DNA of 64,000 bases from Acholeplasmataceae bacterium UBA6150 (GTDB taxonomy: Bacteria > Bacillota_I > Bacilli_A > Acholeplasmatales > UBA5453): assembly GCA_002423145.1 (NCBI GenBank), contig DIUU01000016.1, forward strand, positions 1 to 64,000, in the 5' to 3' direction. Of this stretch, positions 1 through 8,766 are shown piece by piece; within the stretch, counting starts at the first letter, position 1, and each line of letters opens with the position of its first letter. The position numbers and the translations under genes are program-made. The notes under the pieces are model-generated. The model was not told where the DNA came from and ran no database searches. It worked only from the letters and a program-made list of their open reading frames with translations.

Positions 1-13
1 TATTCTAGTTAGA

Positions 14-104
14 TGGCGGAGAAAGAGGGATTTGAACCCTCGCGGCGATCTCTCGCCCTACTGGTTTTCGAGGCCAGACCCTTCAACCACTTGGGTATTT
101 CTCC
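14..104 (-). tRNA. tRNA-Ser (anticodon CGA)
   Basis: Read on the minus strand this is a 91-nt tRNA with a seven-pair acceptor stem (GGAGAAA with TTTCTCC), discriminator G and an encoded CCA. The long variable arm is the mark of a class II tRNA. The anticodon loop CTCGAAA puts CGA at 68-70, so it reads TCG serine codons. The T-loop contains GGTTCAAATCC. Confidence 0.95.
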
Positions 105-114
105 AGCATTTTCA

Positions 115-142
115 ATTATAACATATTCTATGATTATTCCAA
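115..142 (-). promoter_or_regulatory. Promoter of tRNA-Ser
   Basis: On the minus strand, TTGGAA (142-137) and TATAAT (120-115) are separated by 16 bases. The -10 box ends 10 bases before the tRNA 5' end. Confidence 0.6.
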
Positions 143-152
143 TACTAAGGTG

Positions 153-182
153 AAAAAAATCCACATTTGATTGTGGATTTTT
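153..182 (-). terminator. Terminator of the TetR/ABC-2 operon
   Basis: A 10-bp inverted repeat (156-165 with 172-181) is followed on the minus strand by a run of T. It lies directly after the stop codon of the last ABC permease. Confidence 0.85.
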
Positions 183-185
183 CGT

Positions 186-902
186 TTATATTTGTACTCT
201 CTTTCGATACATCTTGAATAGCACATAGATGAGTCCGATGTTCACTATAAACCCTAAAGCATAGTACCAGAACTCATTGAGTAGATAATCGCTTGGAATC
301 AATGACATGGAAACCAAACGTGCTGCCCAAAATCCAGGAATGATGCCTAAGAACAGTTCGGTCCAGTTCGTTAAGAATAAGGCTGCGATGGGAATCATCA
401 CCAGAATGCCAGTCGCTTTCATGAATACGAATCCTTCAACTTTATTGGATGCGAAAGCGTTGATGAATAACGCGAGCATCGGTGCTTGTAAAGCCGCCAA
501 TAAAGAGATGCCAATCATATTCCAAATGGAAGATTCAAATAGCTTGGTAATGTATACCAATAAGAAGGTTGCGAGAAACCCAAGGATATAACTGAGAATC
601 AGTTTGATGCCGATGTAATGAACCACTTTGATGGGTGTAATTTTTAATGAGAATAATACGTTATCATCTTGATCGTCTAGTAACGTGAATCCCGTTATCG
701 CACCAAACATGAAGGAAGTCATCAAAACAAATACCAAGGCGACGATATTGGCAGATAGTATATTCACATTCTCTTTTAGATAAGGAATCAAATAATAAGC
801 TACCACACCGATGAAGATTGGATAAACCATAAAGAAGGCATACATCTTATCTCTTAAGATGTTTCTAAGTTCATGTAATAATACCCGTTTAAACATGATC
901 AT
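186..902 (-). CDS. ABC-2 type transporter permease
   Basis: A 238-residue integral membrane protein with about six hydrophobic segments, of the ABC-2 exporter permease type. It is the second of two permeases after an ATPase and is probably one half of the membrane channel of an efflux pump. Its start overlaps the TGA of the preceding permease, so translation is coupled. Two ATG codons (902 and 896) are possible. The AAGGGGG ribosome site is better spaced for 896, which would shorten the protein by two residues. The substrate cannot be told from sequence; the TetR control suggests a toxic or signal compound. Confidence 0.85.
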   Translation of the reverse strand: MIMFKRVLLHELRNILRDKMYAFFMVYPIFIGVVAYYLIPYLKENVNILSANIVALVFVLMTSFMFGAITGFTLLDDQDDNVLFSLKITPIKVVHYIGIKLILSYILGFLATFLLVYITKLFESSIWNMIGISLLAALQAPMLALFINAFASNKVEGFVFMKATGILVMIPIAALFLTNWTELFLGIIPGFWAARLVSMSLIPSDYLLNEFWYYALGFIVNIGLIYVLFKMYRKRVQI

Positions 903-1636
903 ATGCCCCCTTGTCTAACAGCGTAGGCTTTATAAGATGGTTTGATGTAAAAACGATACCCTAAATAACCCGCCAAGATAAGCCAAACAAAACTGATGGC
1001 ACTTTCCACTGTAAATGTCCCACCAAACCCTAAAGCAATCAATTCTGCTGAGGCATGGGCTGGTGTAATCAGTAAGAAATATCGCCAAAATTCGCCTTTG
1101 AATACGATATTAAACTGATATAGAATCGAAGGGATGGATAGGAATATAACAAACATCATCACACCCAACAACATCGAGGTAAAATCTTTAGAATGGTATG
1201 AAAAGACATACCCTAATAGGCTATGGAATGCGATACTCACCACCAAGGCTGGTATCATCCAAAAAAAATTCACTTCTACGCCTTTGACAAAATAGAACAC
1301 CACGACAATCAACATCGAGGATAACAACATATGGATGGTATTCGCGATGACTTTCGATAGTATTTGTTCATGGGTTGAAGTCGGTGTGACAAGTAACGTC
1401 GAAATGGTTTGTTCCGATTTTTCAAAAAACAAGATTGAACCGATGAATACCACACTCATCATGGTCGCGTCGATCATGATGATCATCGGTAACATTTGTT
1501 CTAGAATCGACATATCATCAATGAAGTATAAAACAAATCCCCAAATGAATGCTACCAACAACGATACGGTAGTTACCCTATATTTATTTAATCTTAGGAG
1601 TTCCCCTTTGATTAAAAATAGCATTCTAGGCGTCAT
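899..1636 (-). CDS. ABC-2 type transporter permease
   Basis: A 245-residue membrane protein with about six hydrophobic segments, paralogous in layout to the following permease. It is likely the partner subunit in a heterodimeric ABC-2 exporter driven by the ATPase encoded just upstream. The N-terminal cytoplasmic stretch (MTPRMLFLIKGELLRLNKYR) is typical of the family, where an amphipathic helix precedes the first membrane span. It overlaps the ATPase gene by 11 bases and the next permease by 4. No substrate can be assigned. Confidence 0.85.
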   Translation of the reverse strand: MTPRMLFLIKGELLRLNKYRVTTVSLLVAFIWGFVLYFIDDMSILEQMLPMIIMIDATMMSVVFIGSILFFEKSEQTISTLLVTPTSTHEQILSKVIANTIHMLLSSMLIVVVFYFVKGVEVNFFWMIPALVVSIAFHSLLGYVFSYHSKDFTSMLLGVMMFVIFLSIPSILYQFNIVFKGEFWRYFLLITPAHASAELIALGFGGTFTVESAISFVWLILAGYLGYRFYIKPSYKAYAVRQGGI

Positions 1637-2486
1637 GTCTTAATCCAACCCCTGTCACTTTTATGAAGATTTCTTCTAGTGTGGTTTCACCGCTGTGGAT
1701 GGTTTCGATATTTTTCGTTTGAATAAGTTGAATGAAGTCTTCATTTTTACCGAAATCATCCATCGGGAAGGTTTTCGTTTCGGTATGGTTATTTTCTTTG
1801 TATTCTACTTTGACGGTACGTTGTCCGTATTTGATTTTTAAGTTTCGTGGTGAATCAATCTCTTTGATTTCACCGTTTACGATGAACGCGACTCGATCAC
1901 ATAGTTGATCGATGTCTGCCATGATATGTGAGGTAATGAATACGGTTCCCCCATTTTGTTTATAGGTTTTGATGAGGTTTTTTAAAATCATCGCGTTCGC
2001 GGGATCTAACCCATTGGTCGGTTCATCTAGGAACAACATATCCGGGTCATTGAGCATCGCTCTGACAAAGTTAAGTCTGATTTTCATCCCTTTCGAATAT
2101 TCCGATACCAATTTGTTACGGTCTTCCCATAAACCGACTTTTTTCATGAGTGATTCGATGTCTGCGTTCTTCTTATAAAGCTTCTTAAAGAAGTCGATGT
2201 TTTCCATCGCGGTTAATTTAGAAAAATGGATGGGCATTTCAAACGATACCCCAATGTTTTCAAAAAAGCTTTGATCGAGTTCTTGGAGGGATTTACCATC
2301 GTAGTAAATCGCACCTTCATAACGGTCTAGTAACTTGATTAAAATCTTTTGAGTGGTACTTTTACCGGCACCTGAAGGCCCTAGAAAACCAAAGATTTCG
2401 CCCTTTTTAATATCGAAGGAAATCCCTTTGATCGTTGGTGAATCGTTTTTTGGATACGTAAACGTTAAGTCTTTTACACTAAACAT
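1626..2486 (-). CDS. ABC transporter ATP-binding protein
   Basis: A 286-residue ABC ATPase that powers the two permeases downstream. It has a Walker A (GPSGAGKST, about residues 37-45), a degenerate signature motif (SKGMK in place of LSGGQ, as is common in ABC-2 exporter ATPases), a Walker B (MLFLDEPTNGLD) and the switch His (ITSH). The C-terminal 80 residues form the extra domain usual in this class (consensus LEEIFIKVTG near the end). The start overlaps the stop of the TetR gene by 8 bases. Drug- or lipid-type export is inferred from context only. Confidence 0.92.
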   Translation of the reverse strand: MFSVKDLTFTYPKNDSPTIKGISFDIKKGEIFGFLGPSGAGKSTTQKILIKLLDRYEGAIYYDGKSLQELDQSFFENIGVSFEMPIHFSKLTAMENIDFFKKLYKKNADIESLMKKVGLWEDRNKLVSEYSKGMKIRLNFVRAMLNDPDMLFLDEPTNGLDPANAMILKNLIKTYKQNGGTVFITSHIMADIDQLCDRVAFIVNGEIKEIDSPRNLKIKYGQRTVKVEYKENNHTETKTFPMDDFGKNEDFIQLIQTKNIETIHSGETTLEEIFIKVTGVGLRHDA

Positions 2487-3093
2487 GATTTAATATTCCT
2501 TTCTTTAATATATCGAGCATTTCATCGAGTTTGTGTTCCCAAATGCTCTCGTCATATTTTTCGTAGATAAAACTATCTACGGAGATGCTTGTCGTCATTT
2601 CATGGATCAATTCAGCCAACATTTGTGGGTCGATGGTGTTTCGAATGATACCTCTAGATTGGTCTTTTATAATCCAATCTTTATAGGTATCGACTATTTT
2701 ATTTTCCCAGCCACCTTTAATCAGTAACGCCTTATAATAATCACTTTCATACATCTTTTTCGCAACCAATACCAAGCTAGGGTAGGCCTTTTTAAAGACC
2801 ATCCCTTGTTTAAACAGCGACTCGATCCGTTCAAAGAACGAAAATGAATCTGTCGTAAATATATCTTTAAAATAGGCCATTTTAAGGGAAGCGATGTATT
2901 CAAAGTAATATTGATAGAGGTCTTCTTTATTTTCAAAGTATTGATAGAATGAACCTCTTGGAATTTCGGCATCTCTCACAATGTTCGCGATCGAGAGGTG
3001 TTCAAAGGTGTGCATGGACAGTTCTTTTGTCATCGCGTCCATCAGTTTCTCTTTTTTATGGGGTTTTAGATGAATAAATGTAGCTTTAGGCAT
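2479..3093 (-). CDS. TetR/AcrR family transcriptional regulator
   Basis: A 204-residue regulator, first gene of the exporter operon. The N-terminal helix-turn-helix is clear (FEHLSIANIVRDAEIPRGSF, then YQYFENKEDL), and the C-terminal ligand domain is unlike any I can name. I chose the ATG at 3093 because GGAGGGACT sits just before it. A longer reading to 3123 would run through the operator and into the leader. A palindrome (3109-3122) overlies the transcription start, so the protein very probably represses its own operon and is released by the exporter's substrate. Confidence 0.9.
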   Translation of the reverse strand: MPKATFIHLKPHKKEKLMDAMTKELSMHTFEHLSIANIVRDAEIPRGSFYQYFENKEDLYQYYFEYIASLKMAYFKDIFTTDSFSFFERIESLFKQGMVFKKAYPSLVLVAKKMYESDYYKALLIKGGWENKIVDTYKDWIIKDQSRGIIRNTIDPQMLAELIHEMTTSISVDSFIYEKYDESIWEHKLDEMLDILKKGILNHV

Positions 3094-3108
3094 AGTCCCT
3101 CCGAAATA

Positions 3109-3122
3109 TGACACGCTTGTCA
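3109..3122. promoter_or_regulatory. Palindromic operator for the TetR regulator
   Basis: TGACA-CGCT-TGTCA is an inverted repeat just downstream of the -10 box and upstream of the ribosome site. That position fits autorepression by the TetR protein encoded by the first gene. The binding protein is inferred. Confidence 0.65.
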
Positions 3123-3129
3123 CATTTAT

Positions 3130-3158
3130 AGTATAGACTCGTTTTCTATTAATGTCAA
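3130..3158 (-). promoter_or_regulatory. Promoter of the TetR/ABC-2 operon
   Basis: TTGACA (3158-3153) and TATACT (3135-3130) are separated by exactly 17 bases on the minus strand, a near-consensus sigma-A promoter. Confidence 0.85.
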
Positions 3159-3161
3159 TAA

Positions 3162-3206
3162 AAAAAACACCGAAAGTGTATTTTAATCTTTACACTGGGG
3201 TGTTTT
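3162..3206 (-). terminator. Terminator of the hydrogenase/ABC importer operon
   Basis: An interrupted stem (AAACACC and AGTGTA pairing with TACACT and GGTGTTT) is followed on the minus strand by eight T. It overlaps the stop codon of the permease at 3205. Confidence 0.85.
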
Positions 3207-3936
3207 AGTGTTGTGTGATATCTTGATTTAACTTTTTGACGAAGGTTTCAATTAAAAACGTCACACCAACCAATACAATGGTCAATGCGAAAATCTGATC
3301 GTACTGTAAATTCACTCTGGCGTTATACATCAATCGCCCAATCCCATTACGGTGTTGGGTAATGAATTCTGCCATGACGATGACTTTAAGACCTAAGCCT
3401 AGTGATTGTAAGAAACCCAATAAGATATAAGGTCGAGTCATCGGGAAATATAAATATTGAATCCCCGCGATGAGGTGTCCTTCTTCGAGTTTGTAGACAT
3501 CGATGTAACTTTGGTCGATCGATTTTAACCCTGTTAAGATGGCTTGGTATAAAATCGGAAAAATCATCAGAAATGTAATCGCGTAAGTGGATAAGCTGAA
3601 ATGAATCAATACGAATAGGATGAGTATGACGGATACCAATGGGATGGTTTTTAACAATACCATATACGGATGAAAGAATGCTTCAAATCTCCTAAATCGA
3701 TAGCTTAAAAAAGCCAATAAAAGAGCTAAGAGGAGCGAGATGCCGATACTGATGCCAAGTCTCAAGAAAGTTTGAGTCATTGCAAGTACGGCATCCCTGC
3801 TGCCGAAAAGCCTGATTAAAGCCATTAAGGTATCTTGAATGCTGGGCATTAAGAGTGGGTGGTCGACCCACAAATATATCAAATACCATAGCACGAAGAT
3901 GGATAAAATTGAAGAAAGGGTCATCCATTTTTTCAT
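3205..3936 (-). CDS. ABC importer permease, NitT/TauT type
   Basis: A 243-residue protein with about six membrane segments and the cytoplasmic EAA-like loop before the fifth span (around YFPMTRPYILLGFLQSLG). It resembles the SsuC/TauC/ThiX group of binding-protein-dependent permeases. It follows the substrate-binding lipoprotein by 3 bases and closes the hydrogenase operon. The ATPase partner is missing: the next ABC ATPase in the window belongs to an ABC-2 exporter with its own promoter. A shared or distant ATPase is therefore assumed. The substrate is unknown. Confidence 0.85.
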   Translation of the reverse strand: MKKWMTLSSILSIFVLWYLIYLWVDHPLLMPSIQDTLMALIRLFGSRDAVLAMTQTFLRLGISIGISLLLALLLAFLSYRFRRFEAFFHPYMVLLKTIPLVSVILILFVLIHFSLSTYAITFLMIFPILYQAILTGLKSIDQSYIDVYKLEEGHLIAGIQYLYFPMTRPYILLGFLQSLGLGLKVIVMAEFITQHRNGIGRLMYNARVNLQYDQIFALTIVLVGVTFLIETFVKKLNQDITQH

Positions 3937-3939
3937 ACA

Positions 3940-4839
3940 TTACCTGTAAAATGTGTCGTCTGGTATGTTACCAATAAAGTTTGGATTAAATGCGTAAATT
4001 TGTTCAAAAAAGGTGACTAACGCGGTTTTCGAGTTGGTCGAATCTAAAAAATCAATGTGCGACCTTGTTACCGCGTTTAAATAGATTGCCTTTGGAATGG
4101 TAATCCCTACAGCGGTTAATACATCGTGGGCAGTTTCATCCTGTTTTAGTGAGAAAATCGATTGAATGAGTTCGCTCTTAAAGGCGTTGACTGCACTGGC
4201 AGATAACCCTTTTTTAGCGAATACACCGGCTTGAGGAAAACCTGTTTCACCTGTGATGGTTTGATAGATGGTTTGTAAATTCAAATAATGCAGGGGTTTT
4301 TGGGTTTGTAAAATGCTTAAACTCGGTTCTGCGATTAGGTAGACCTTGGAGGAATCCAATACGTATGCGCTTGTGATACTGGCTACCGAATCGAGATATG
4401 TGAAATGCCCTTCAATATTTTTCTGTTCTAGGATGAATTTAATCATAAAATCAGGTATTTGGTTTTCCCCAAACGCAGTGATATCCATTTGGCTAACATG
4501 TGTTAAGTCGATGGGTGATTCACTGATCAAATAATAGTTTCCCCACGTGACGACCCCAATGAGTTGGTAGTTGGGTTTGGCTTGATACATCTTCGCCCCT
4601 AAATTCACGGGAGCGAAAATGATGTCATAGCCAATGTCATTAAAACCGGCAGTTAATGCGTCTGCACCTGCAACGACGGTAAAATCATATTTACCCGTGT
4701 TTTGCATAAAGGCGGCCGCGTATTGTGGACTACCTGTCGGGATTAAGACATGAATCTTTTGTTCTTTACAACCGGAAAGCATCACCATGATAATTAACGA
4801 AAAAATGATGATTGTGAATTTTTTATTCCACTTGGCCAT
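3940..4839 (-). CDS. Substrate-binding lipoprotein of an ABC importer
   Basis: A 299-residue exported lipoprotein with a signal peptide and the lipobox MLSGC. It has the layout of NMT1/TauA-type periplasmic binding proteins (short beta strand HVLIPTGSPQ, then two lobes). It would deliver a small molecule to the permease encoded next. I place the start at the ATG at 4839; an upstream extension would lie inside hydA. The gene overlaps the end of hydA by 17 bases, so it is translated from the same message as the hydrogenase. The ligand is unknown; nothing in the sequence separates a sulfonate, a pyrimidine or a metal complex. Confidence 0.82.
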   Translation of the reverse strand: MAKWNKKFTIIIFSLIIMVMLSGCKEQKIHVLIPTGSPQYAAAFMQNTGKYDFTVVAGADALTAGFNDIGYDIIFAPVNLGAKMYQAKPNYQLIGVVTWGNYYLISESPIDLTHVSQMDITAFGENQIPDFMIKFILEQKNIEGHFTYLDSVASITSAYVLDSSKVYLIAEPSLSILQTQKPLHYLNLQTIYQTITGETGFPQAGVFAKKGLSASAVNAFKSELIQSIFSLKQDETAHDVLTAVGITIPKAIYLNAVTRSHIDFLDSTNSKTALVTFFEQIYAFNPNFIGNIPDDTFYR

Positions 4840-6583
4840 ATGGCGCTCTCTTTTGATATGTGGTATGGAGCAGTTCATGGGATTTTTTCGAATGTGGTTT
4901 TTCTAAGAAGTTTTGATACAGTTCTTGAACGAATGGGTTTTGATGGCTCTTACGCATACGCGATTTTTCATCAATCTTGTATAAAACACTCGCACGTAAA
5001 GCCCTCACATCGTAGGCTTCTTGGTCTCTCGCGATGACAACCGGTTGACCGCCACCATTGATACAACCCCCGGTACAACCCATGAATTCAACGAAATGGT
5101 ATTGCTTAGTGGTTGTTTTTAAGTTTTCTAAGAACGCTTTGGTTGCGGCACCACCGTGAACGACTGCCACGTTGACTTCTTTACCTTGGATGGTATAGGT
5201 CGCTTCTTTGATGTCTTGAGTCCCACGCATGTCTAAGAAATCAATCGGGGTTTCTTTGCCTTCAAGGATTTCAGTTACGGTTCTCAGTGCGGCCTCCATG
5301 ACCCCACCGGTTGCACCAAAAATGGCACCGGCACCGGTATAGGTTGCGAGCATCCCAAACGGTTTCGAATCGTCTAAGTTTTTAAAGTCAATCCCACGAC
5401 GTTTGATGAGTCTGGCAAATTCTCTGGTAGTTAATACATAATCGACATCTTGATAGCCATCTCGACCCATGCCTTCACGTCTGGCTTCTGCTTTTTTTGC
5501 GATACATGGCATGATGGATATGGATACGATATCTTTCGGGTTGTAGCCCATTTTGTCGGCGTAATAGGTTTTGATTAAAGCCCCAGCCATTTGTTGTGGG
5601 GATTTACATGTGGACAGGTTAGGGATATATTCAGGGTAATACAATTCTAACATGTTGACCCAACCTGGTGAACAGGAAGTAAACATTGGGAACGGTCCCC
5701 CATGTTCAAGACGGTGAATAAATTCTGTGCCTTCTTCAAGAATCGTTAAGTCGGCTGTGAAGGTCGTATCCATGATTTCATCGACACCCAGTTCCTTTAA
5801 AGCATGGAACATCTTGCCTTCAACATCGGTACCAATAGGGTATCCAAAGGCTTCACCTAAAGCAGCTCTCACTGCAGGTGCTACCTGAACAACAACTTTC
5901 TTTTTCGGGTCTCTCAATACGCGTTCAACGGCTTTGATGTCGTCTTTTTCACGCAGTGCACCGGTTGGACACGCGCCAATACATTTACCACAGTAAATAC
6001 AACCTGCATCTTCTAGTGAGTGAAACAACGCGGGTCCAACATAGGTTTTATTCCCACGGTTATTGAAATTGAGTACCGATAGTCCCGACTGTTTTTCGCA
6101 CGCAGAGACACATCTACCACACAAAATGCACTTACTCGAGTCGATGATCATGACACCATTTTCGTCTTGATAATAGTAGTTATCTTCATCAAACATGCCA
6201 TACAATTGTGAAAACTCATTGTCGATGGAATACTTACGTAACAAATCGAGAAATTCACAGTTATCTTCTCTTGAACATTTAAAACATTCAAAATGGTGTC
6301 TGTGGGTGAGTAATTCTAAGTTCATACTGACGGTATCGTAAATTTCTTGGTCATCGGTGATGATATTCATCCCTTCAGATACCAAGGTCTTACACGCTGG
6401 CTTTAAGTTTTTTTGGCCTTCGACTTTAACACTACAAACACGACAGTTCGCTTCTTCATGAACGTCTTTTAAGAAACAAAGACGGGGAATATAAACGTTA
6501 TTTTTACTGGCAGCTTCCAATATGGTTTGGGTGCTGTCGACGGTATAAGGTAACCCATTGATGGTTATATGGACAGGCTTCAT
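4823..6583 (-). CDS. hydA: [FeFe]-hydrogenase catalytic subunit
   Basis: A 586-residue cytoplasmic subunit that makes or oxidises H2. In order: a 2Fe-2S domain (Cys 36, 47, 50, 64), a His-Cys 4Fe-4S site (His96, Cys100, 103, 109), two 4Fe-4S ferredoxin clusters (Cys 152/155/158/162 and 195/198/201/205), then the H-cluster domain. The H-cluster motifs are TSCSPGW (302-308), MPCIAKK (358-364) and EFMGCTGGCINGGGQP (499-514). This is the M3 layout of trimeric NAD-linked enzymes. Ser305 replaces the second Cys of the usual TSCCP. The gene overlaps hydB by 4 bases. The maturases HydE, HydF and HydG are not in the window. Confidence 0.97.
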   Translation of the reverse strand: MKPVHITINGLPYTVDSTQTILEAASKNNVYIPRLCFLKDVHEEANCRVCSVKVEGQKNLKPACKTLVSEGMNIITDDQEIYDTVSMNLELLTHRHHFECFKCSREDNCEFLDLLRKYSIDNEFSQLYGMFDEDNYYYQDENGVMIIDSSKCILCGRCVSACEKQSGLSVLNFNNRGNKTYVGPALFHSLEDAGCIYCGKCIGACPTGALREKDDIKAVERVLRDPKKKVVVQVAPAVRAALGEAFGYPIGTDVEGKMFHALKELGVDEIMDTTFTADLTILEEGTEFIHRLEHGGPFPMFTSCSPGWVNMLELYYPEYIPNLSTCKSPQQMAGALIKTYYADKMGYNPKDIVSISIMPCIAKKAEARREGMGRDGYQDVDYVLTTREFARLIKRRGIDFKNLDDSKPFGMLATYTGAGAIFGATGGVMEAALRTVTEILEGKETPIDFLDMRGTQDIKEATYTIQGKEVNVAVVHGGAATKAFLENLKTTTKQYHFVEFMGCTGGCINGGGQPVVIARDQEAYDVRALRASVLYKIDEKSRMRKSHQNPFVQELYQNFLEKPHSKKSHELLHTTYQKRAPYGQVE

Positions 6584-8391
6584 AGGGATACTCCTTTATG
6601 TAATGGTTCAGAGGTAATCGCACCGACTGGGCAAGCTTTCTTACACGCACCACACTTGATACATAATTCTTGATCCAAGATGTGGACTTGTTTTGGCCAA
6701 CCAGAAATGGCGTTGACTGGACAGTGTTTCGCACATTTTGTACAACCGATACAATTGTCATGAATGATAAAGTGGGTTAAGTTCGAACACACGCCAGCTG
6801 GACAAGTTTTGTCTGTCACATGGGCGAGGTATTCTTCTCTAAAATGTTTAATGGTTGATAATACTGGGTTAGGTGCGGTTTGACCTAAACCACACAGGGA
6901 GGTCTTCTTAATCATTTCCCCTAAGCGTTCAAGTTCATCGATGTCTTCTAATGTGCCATCACCCTCACAAATCTTATTAAGGATGTCGAGCATTTGTTTG
7001 GTACCCTCACGACATGGGGTACATTTACCACACGACTCATCGACTGTAAAGTCTAAATAGAATCTCGCGACGTCCACCATACAGTTGTCTTCGTCCATGA
7101 TGATCATCCCACCGGACCCCATCATGGAACCCAGTGCGGTTAAGTTATCAAAATCAATGGGGGTATCCAAATCTTTCTCGGTGATACAGCCACCGGACGG
7201 TCCTCCCGTTTGAATTGCTTTAAATTTACGTTTTTGGGGGATCCCACCACCGATATCAAAAACGACTTCGCGGAGTGTCGTACCCATCGGTACTTCAACC
7301 AATCCAGTGTTATTGATTTTTCCACCCAAGGCGAATACTTTGGTTCCTGGGGATTTGGGTGTACCAATCGATTTAAAATAATCCGCCCCACGTAAGAATA
7401 TCACGGGAATATTGGCGAATGTTTCCACGTTATTGACGTTGGTTGGTTTTCCCCATAAGCCTTTAACGGCTGGGAATGGGGGTTTCAGTGTTGGCATCCC
7501 ACGGTAGCCTTCAATCGATTTAATCAAGGCTGTTTCTTCACCACAAACAAAGGCACCGGCACCGAGTCTTAAATCGATGTCGAATGAAAAATCGGTACCA
7601 AAGATATTTTTACCTAAAAGCCCATAAGCTCTGGCTTGATCAATGGCGTGGTATAGACGTTCTACAGCCACAGGGTATTCCGCTCTGACATAAATATAGC
7701 CTTGGTTTGAACCAATCGCGTAACCACAAATGGCCATCGCTTCTAAGACCGAGTGCGGGTCCCCTTCGAGGACGGCACGGTCCATGAAAGCACCTGGGTC
7801 GCCTTCATCCGCATTACAGATGACATACTTGATTTGACTTTGTGAACTTCTCGCAAACTGCCATTTCATCCCGGTTGGGAATCCACCGCCGCCGCGGCCT
7901 TTTAATCCAGATGCTATGACTTCATCGATGACGCGTTCTGGTGTCATTTCAGATAAGACTTTACCTAAAGCCAGGTAACCGTCTCTCGCGATGTATTCAT
8001 TGATATCGAGTGGGTTGATTTGTCCACAATTTCTTAACGCGATGCGTTTTTGTTTAGAATAAAACTTCAATTGACTCATTTGCTTAATTTTGGTTTTCGC
8101 AATCGGGTCATTAACCATCAATCTTTGAATCGGTCTACCTTTGAGTAAGTGTTCTTCACAAATGGCTCTGACATCATTCACAGTGACATGTGAATAGAAG
8201 GTTTCATCAGGATAAACAACCAATACAGGGCCTTTTTCGCACAATCCGAAACAACCGGTCAAAACCAAACCAACTTCGGATTTAATGCCTAATAAAGTGA
8301 GTTCATTTTCAAATGCTTTTTTAATTTCTTTCGAGTGTGAACTCAAACACCCGGTGCCTCCGCAAATGAGGACTTGAATACGCTCTAACAT
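6580..8391 (-). CDS. hydB: NAD-linked flavoprotein subunit of the hydrogenase (NuoF-like)
   Basis: A 603-residue NuoF-like subunit that binds FMN and NAD(H) and passes electrons between NADH, ferredoxin and HydA. It has an N-terminal thioredoxin-like 2Fe-2S part (Cys 10, 15, 47, 51) and the FMN/NAD motifs GLKGRGGGGFPTG, CNADEGDPGAFMDR and VCGEETALI. Next come the 4Fe-4S motif SCGKCTPCREG and a C-terminal two-cluster ferredoxin (CIGCTKCAKHCP, CIKCGACKKACP). The extra N- and C-terminal Fe-S parts are those of HydB in bifurcating HydABC, so use of NADH plus reduced ferredoxin is inferred by family. It is followed by hydA with a 4-base overlap. Confidence 0.96.
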   Translation of the reverse strand: MLERIQVLICGGTGCLSSHSKEIKKAFENELTLLGIKSEVGLVLTGCFGLCEKGPVLVVYPDETFYSHVTVNDVRAICEEHLLKGRPIQRLMVNDPIAKTKIKQMSQLKFYSKQKRIALRNCGQINPLDINEYIARDGYLALGKVLSEMTPERVIDEVIASGLKGRGGGGFPTGMKWQFARSSQSQIKYVICNADEGDPGAFMDRAVLEGDPHSVLEAMAICGYAIGSNQGYIYVRAEYPVAVERLYHAIDQARAYGLLGKNIFGTDFSFDIDLRLGAGAFVCGEETALIKSIEGYRGMPTLKPPFPAVKGLWGKPTNVNNVETFANIPVIFLRGADYFKSIGTPKSPGTKVFALGGKINNTGLVEVPMGTTLREVVFDIGGGIPQKRKFKAIQTGGPSGGCITEKDLDTPIDFDNLTALGSMMGSGGMIIMDEDNCMVDVARFYLDFTVDESCGKCTPCREGTKQMLDILNKICEGDGTLEDIDELERLGEMIKKTSLCGLGQTAPNPVLSTIKHFREEYLAHVTDKTCPAGVCSNLTHFIIHDNCIGCTKCAKHCPVNAISGWPKQVHILDQELCIKCGACKKACPVGAITSEPLHKGVSL

Positions 8392-8394
8392 GGT

Positions 8395-8766
8395 TTATTT
8401 GTCCTTTCTTTCGGAGATTAAATACTTCGTAATCGGTTGATGATTGACAATATGTCTTTCGACGATTTGTCGAACCATCGGAATCGTTAAAGCACAGTAA
8501 ATATAGGACTGTCCAGACTCATCGATGATTTCTGCCATGGGTTCATGGGCACACTCACCCATACACCCGACTTGGGTGACCGTTACATTTTTCAATTCAT
8601 GGAATTCACATTGTTCTAAAAACGCGTTTAAAATCGGTCTCGCACCGGATGCAATCCCGCACGTTCCCATCCCAACCTGAACTCTAAAGCCATCCTTTTG
8701 ATAACGCATGGTCATCTTTTTTAAGGATTCATCTCGTAATTTCTTTAATTCATCTAGTGTTTTCAT
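8395..8766 (-). CDS. Thioredoxin-like 2Fe-2S ferredoxin of the hydrogenase operon
   Basis: A 123-residue protein with the NuoE-like thioredoxin fold. The cluster cysteines lie in MGTCGIASGA and VGCMGECAHEP. Similar small ferredoxins (HndB type) accompany NAD(P)-dependent [FeFe]-hydrogenases and are thought to carry electrons to the flavin subunit. It sits 3 bases before hydB and overlaps the ATPase gene upstream by 17 bases, so it belongs to the same transcription unit. It might replace or supplement HydC in the complex; the sequence does not decide. Confidence 0.88.
   Translation of the reverse strand: MKTLDELKKLRDESLKKMTMRYQKDGFRVQVGMGTCGIASGARPILNAFLEQCEFHELKNVTVTQVGCMGECAHEPMAEIIDESGQSYIYCALTIPMVRQIVERHIVNHQPITKYLISERKDK

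Noticed and set aside
2479..3123. The longer start (3123) for the first TetR gene
   Set aside because: It would place the operator palindrome inside the coding region and has no ribosome site; GGAGGGACT precedes 3093.
3940..4839. Pairing the SBP/permease with the ABC ATPase at 1626-2486
   Set aside because: That ATPase is in a separate operon with its own TetR, promoter and two ABC-2 permeases, and has the degenerate signature of exporter ATPases.
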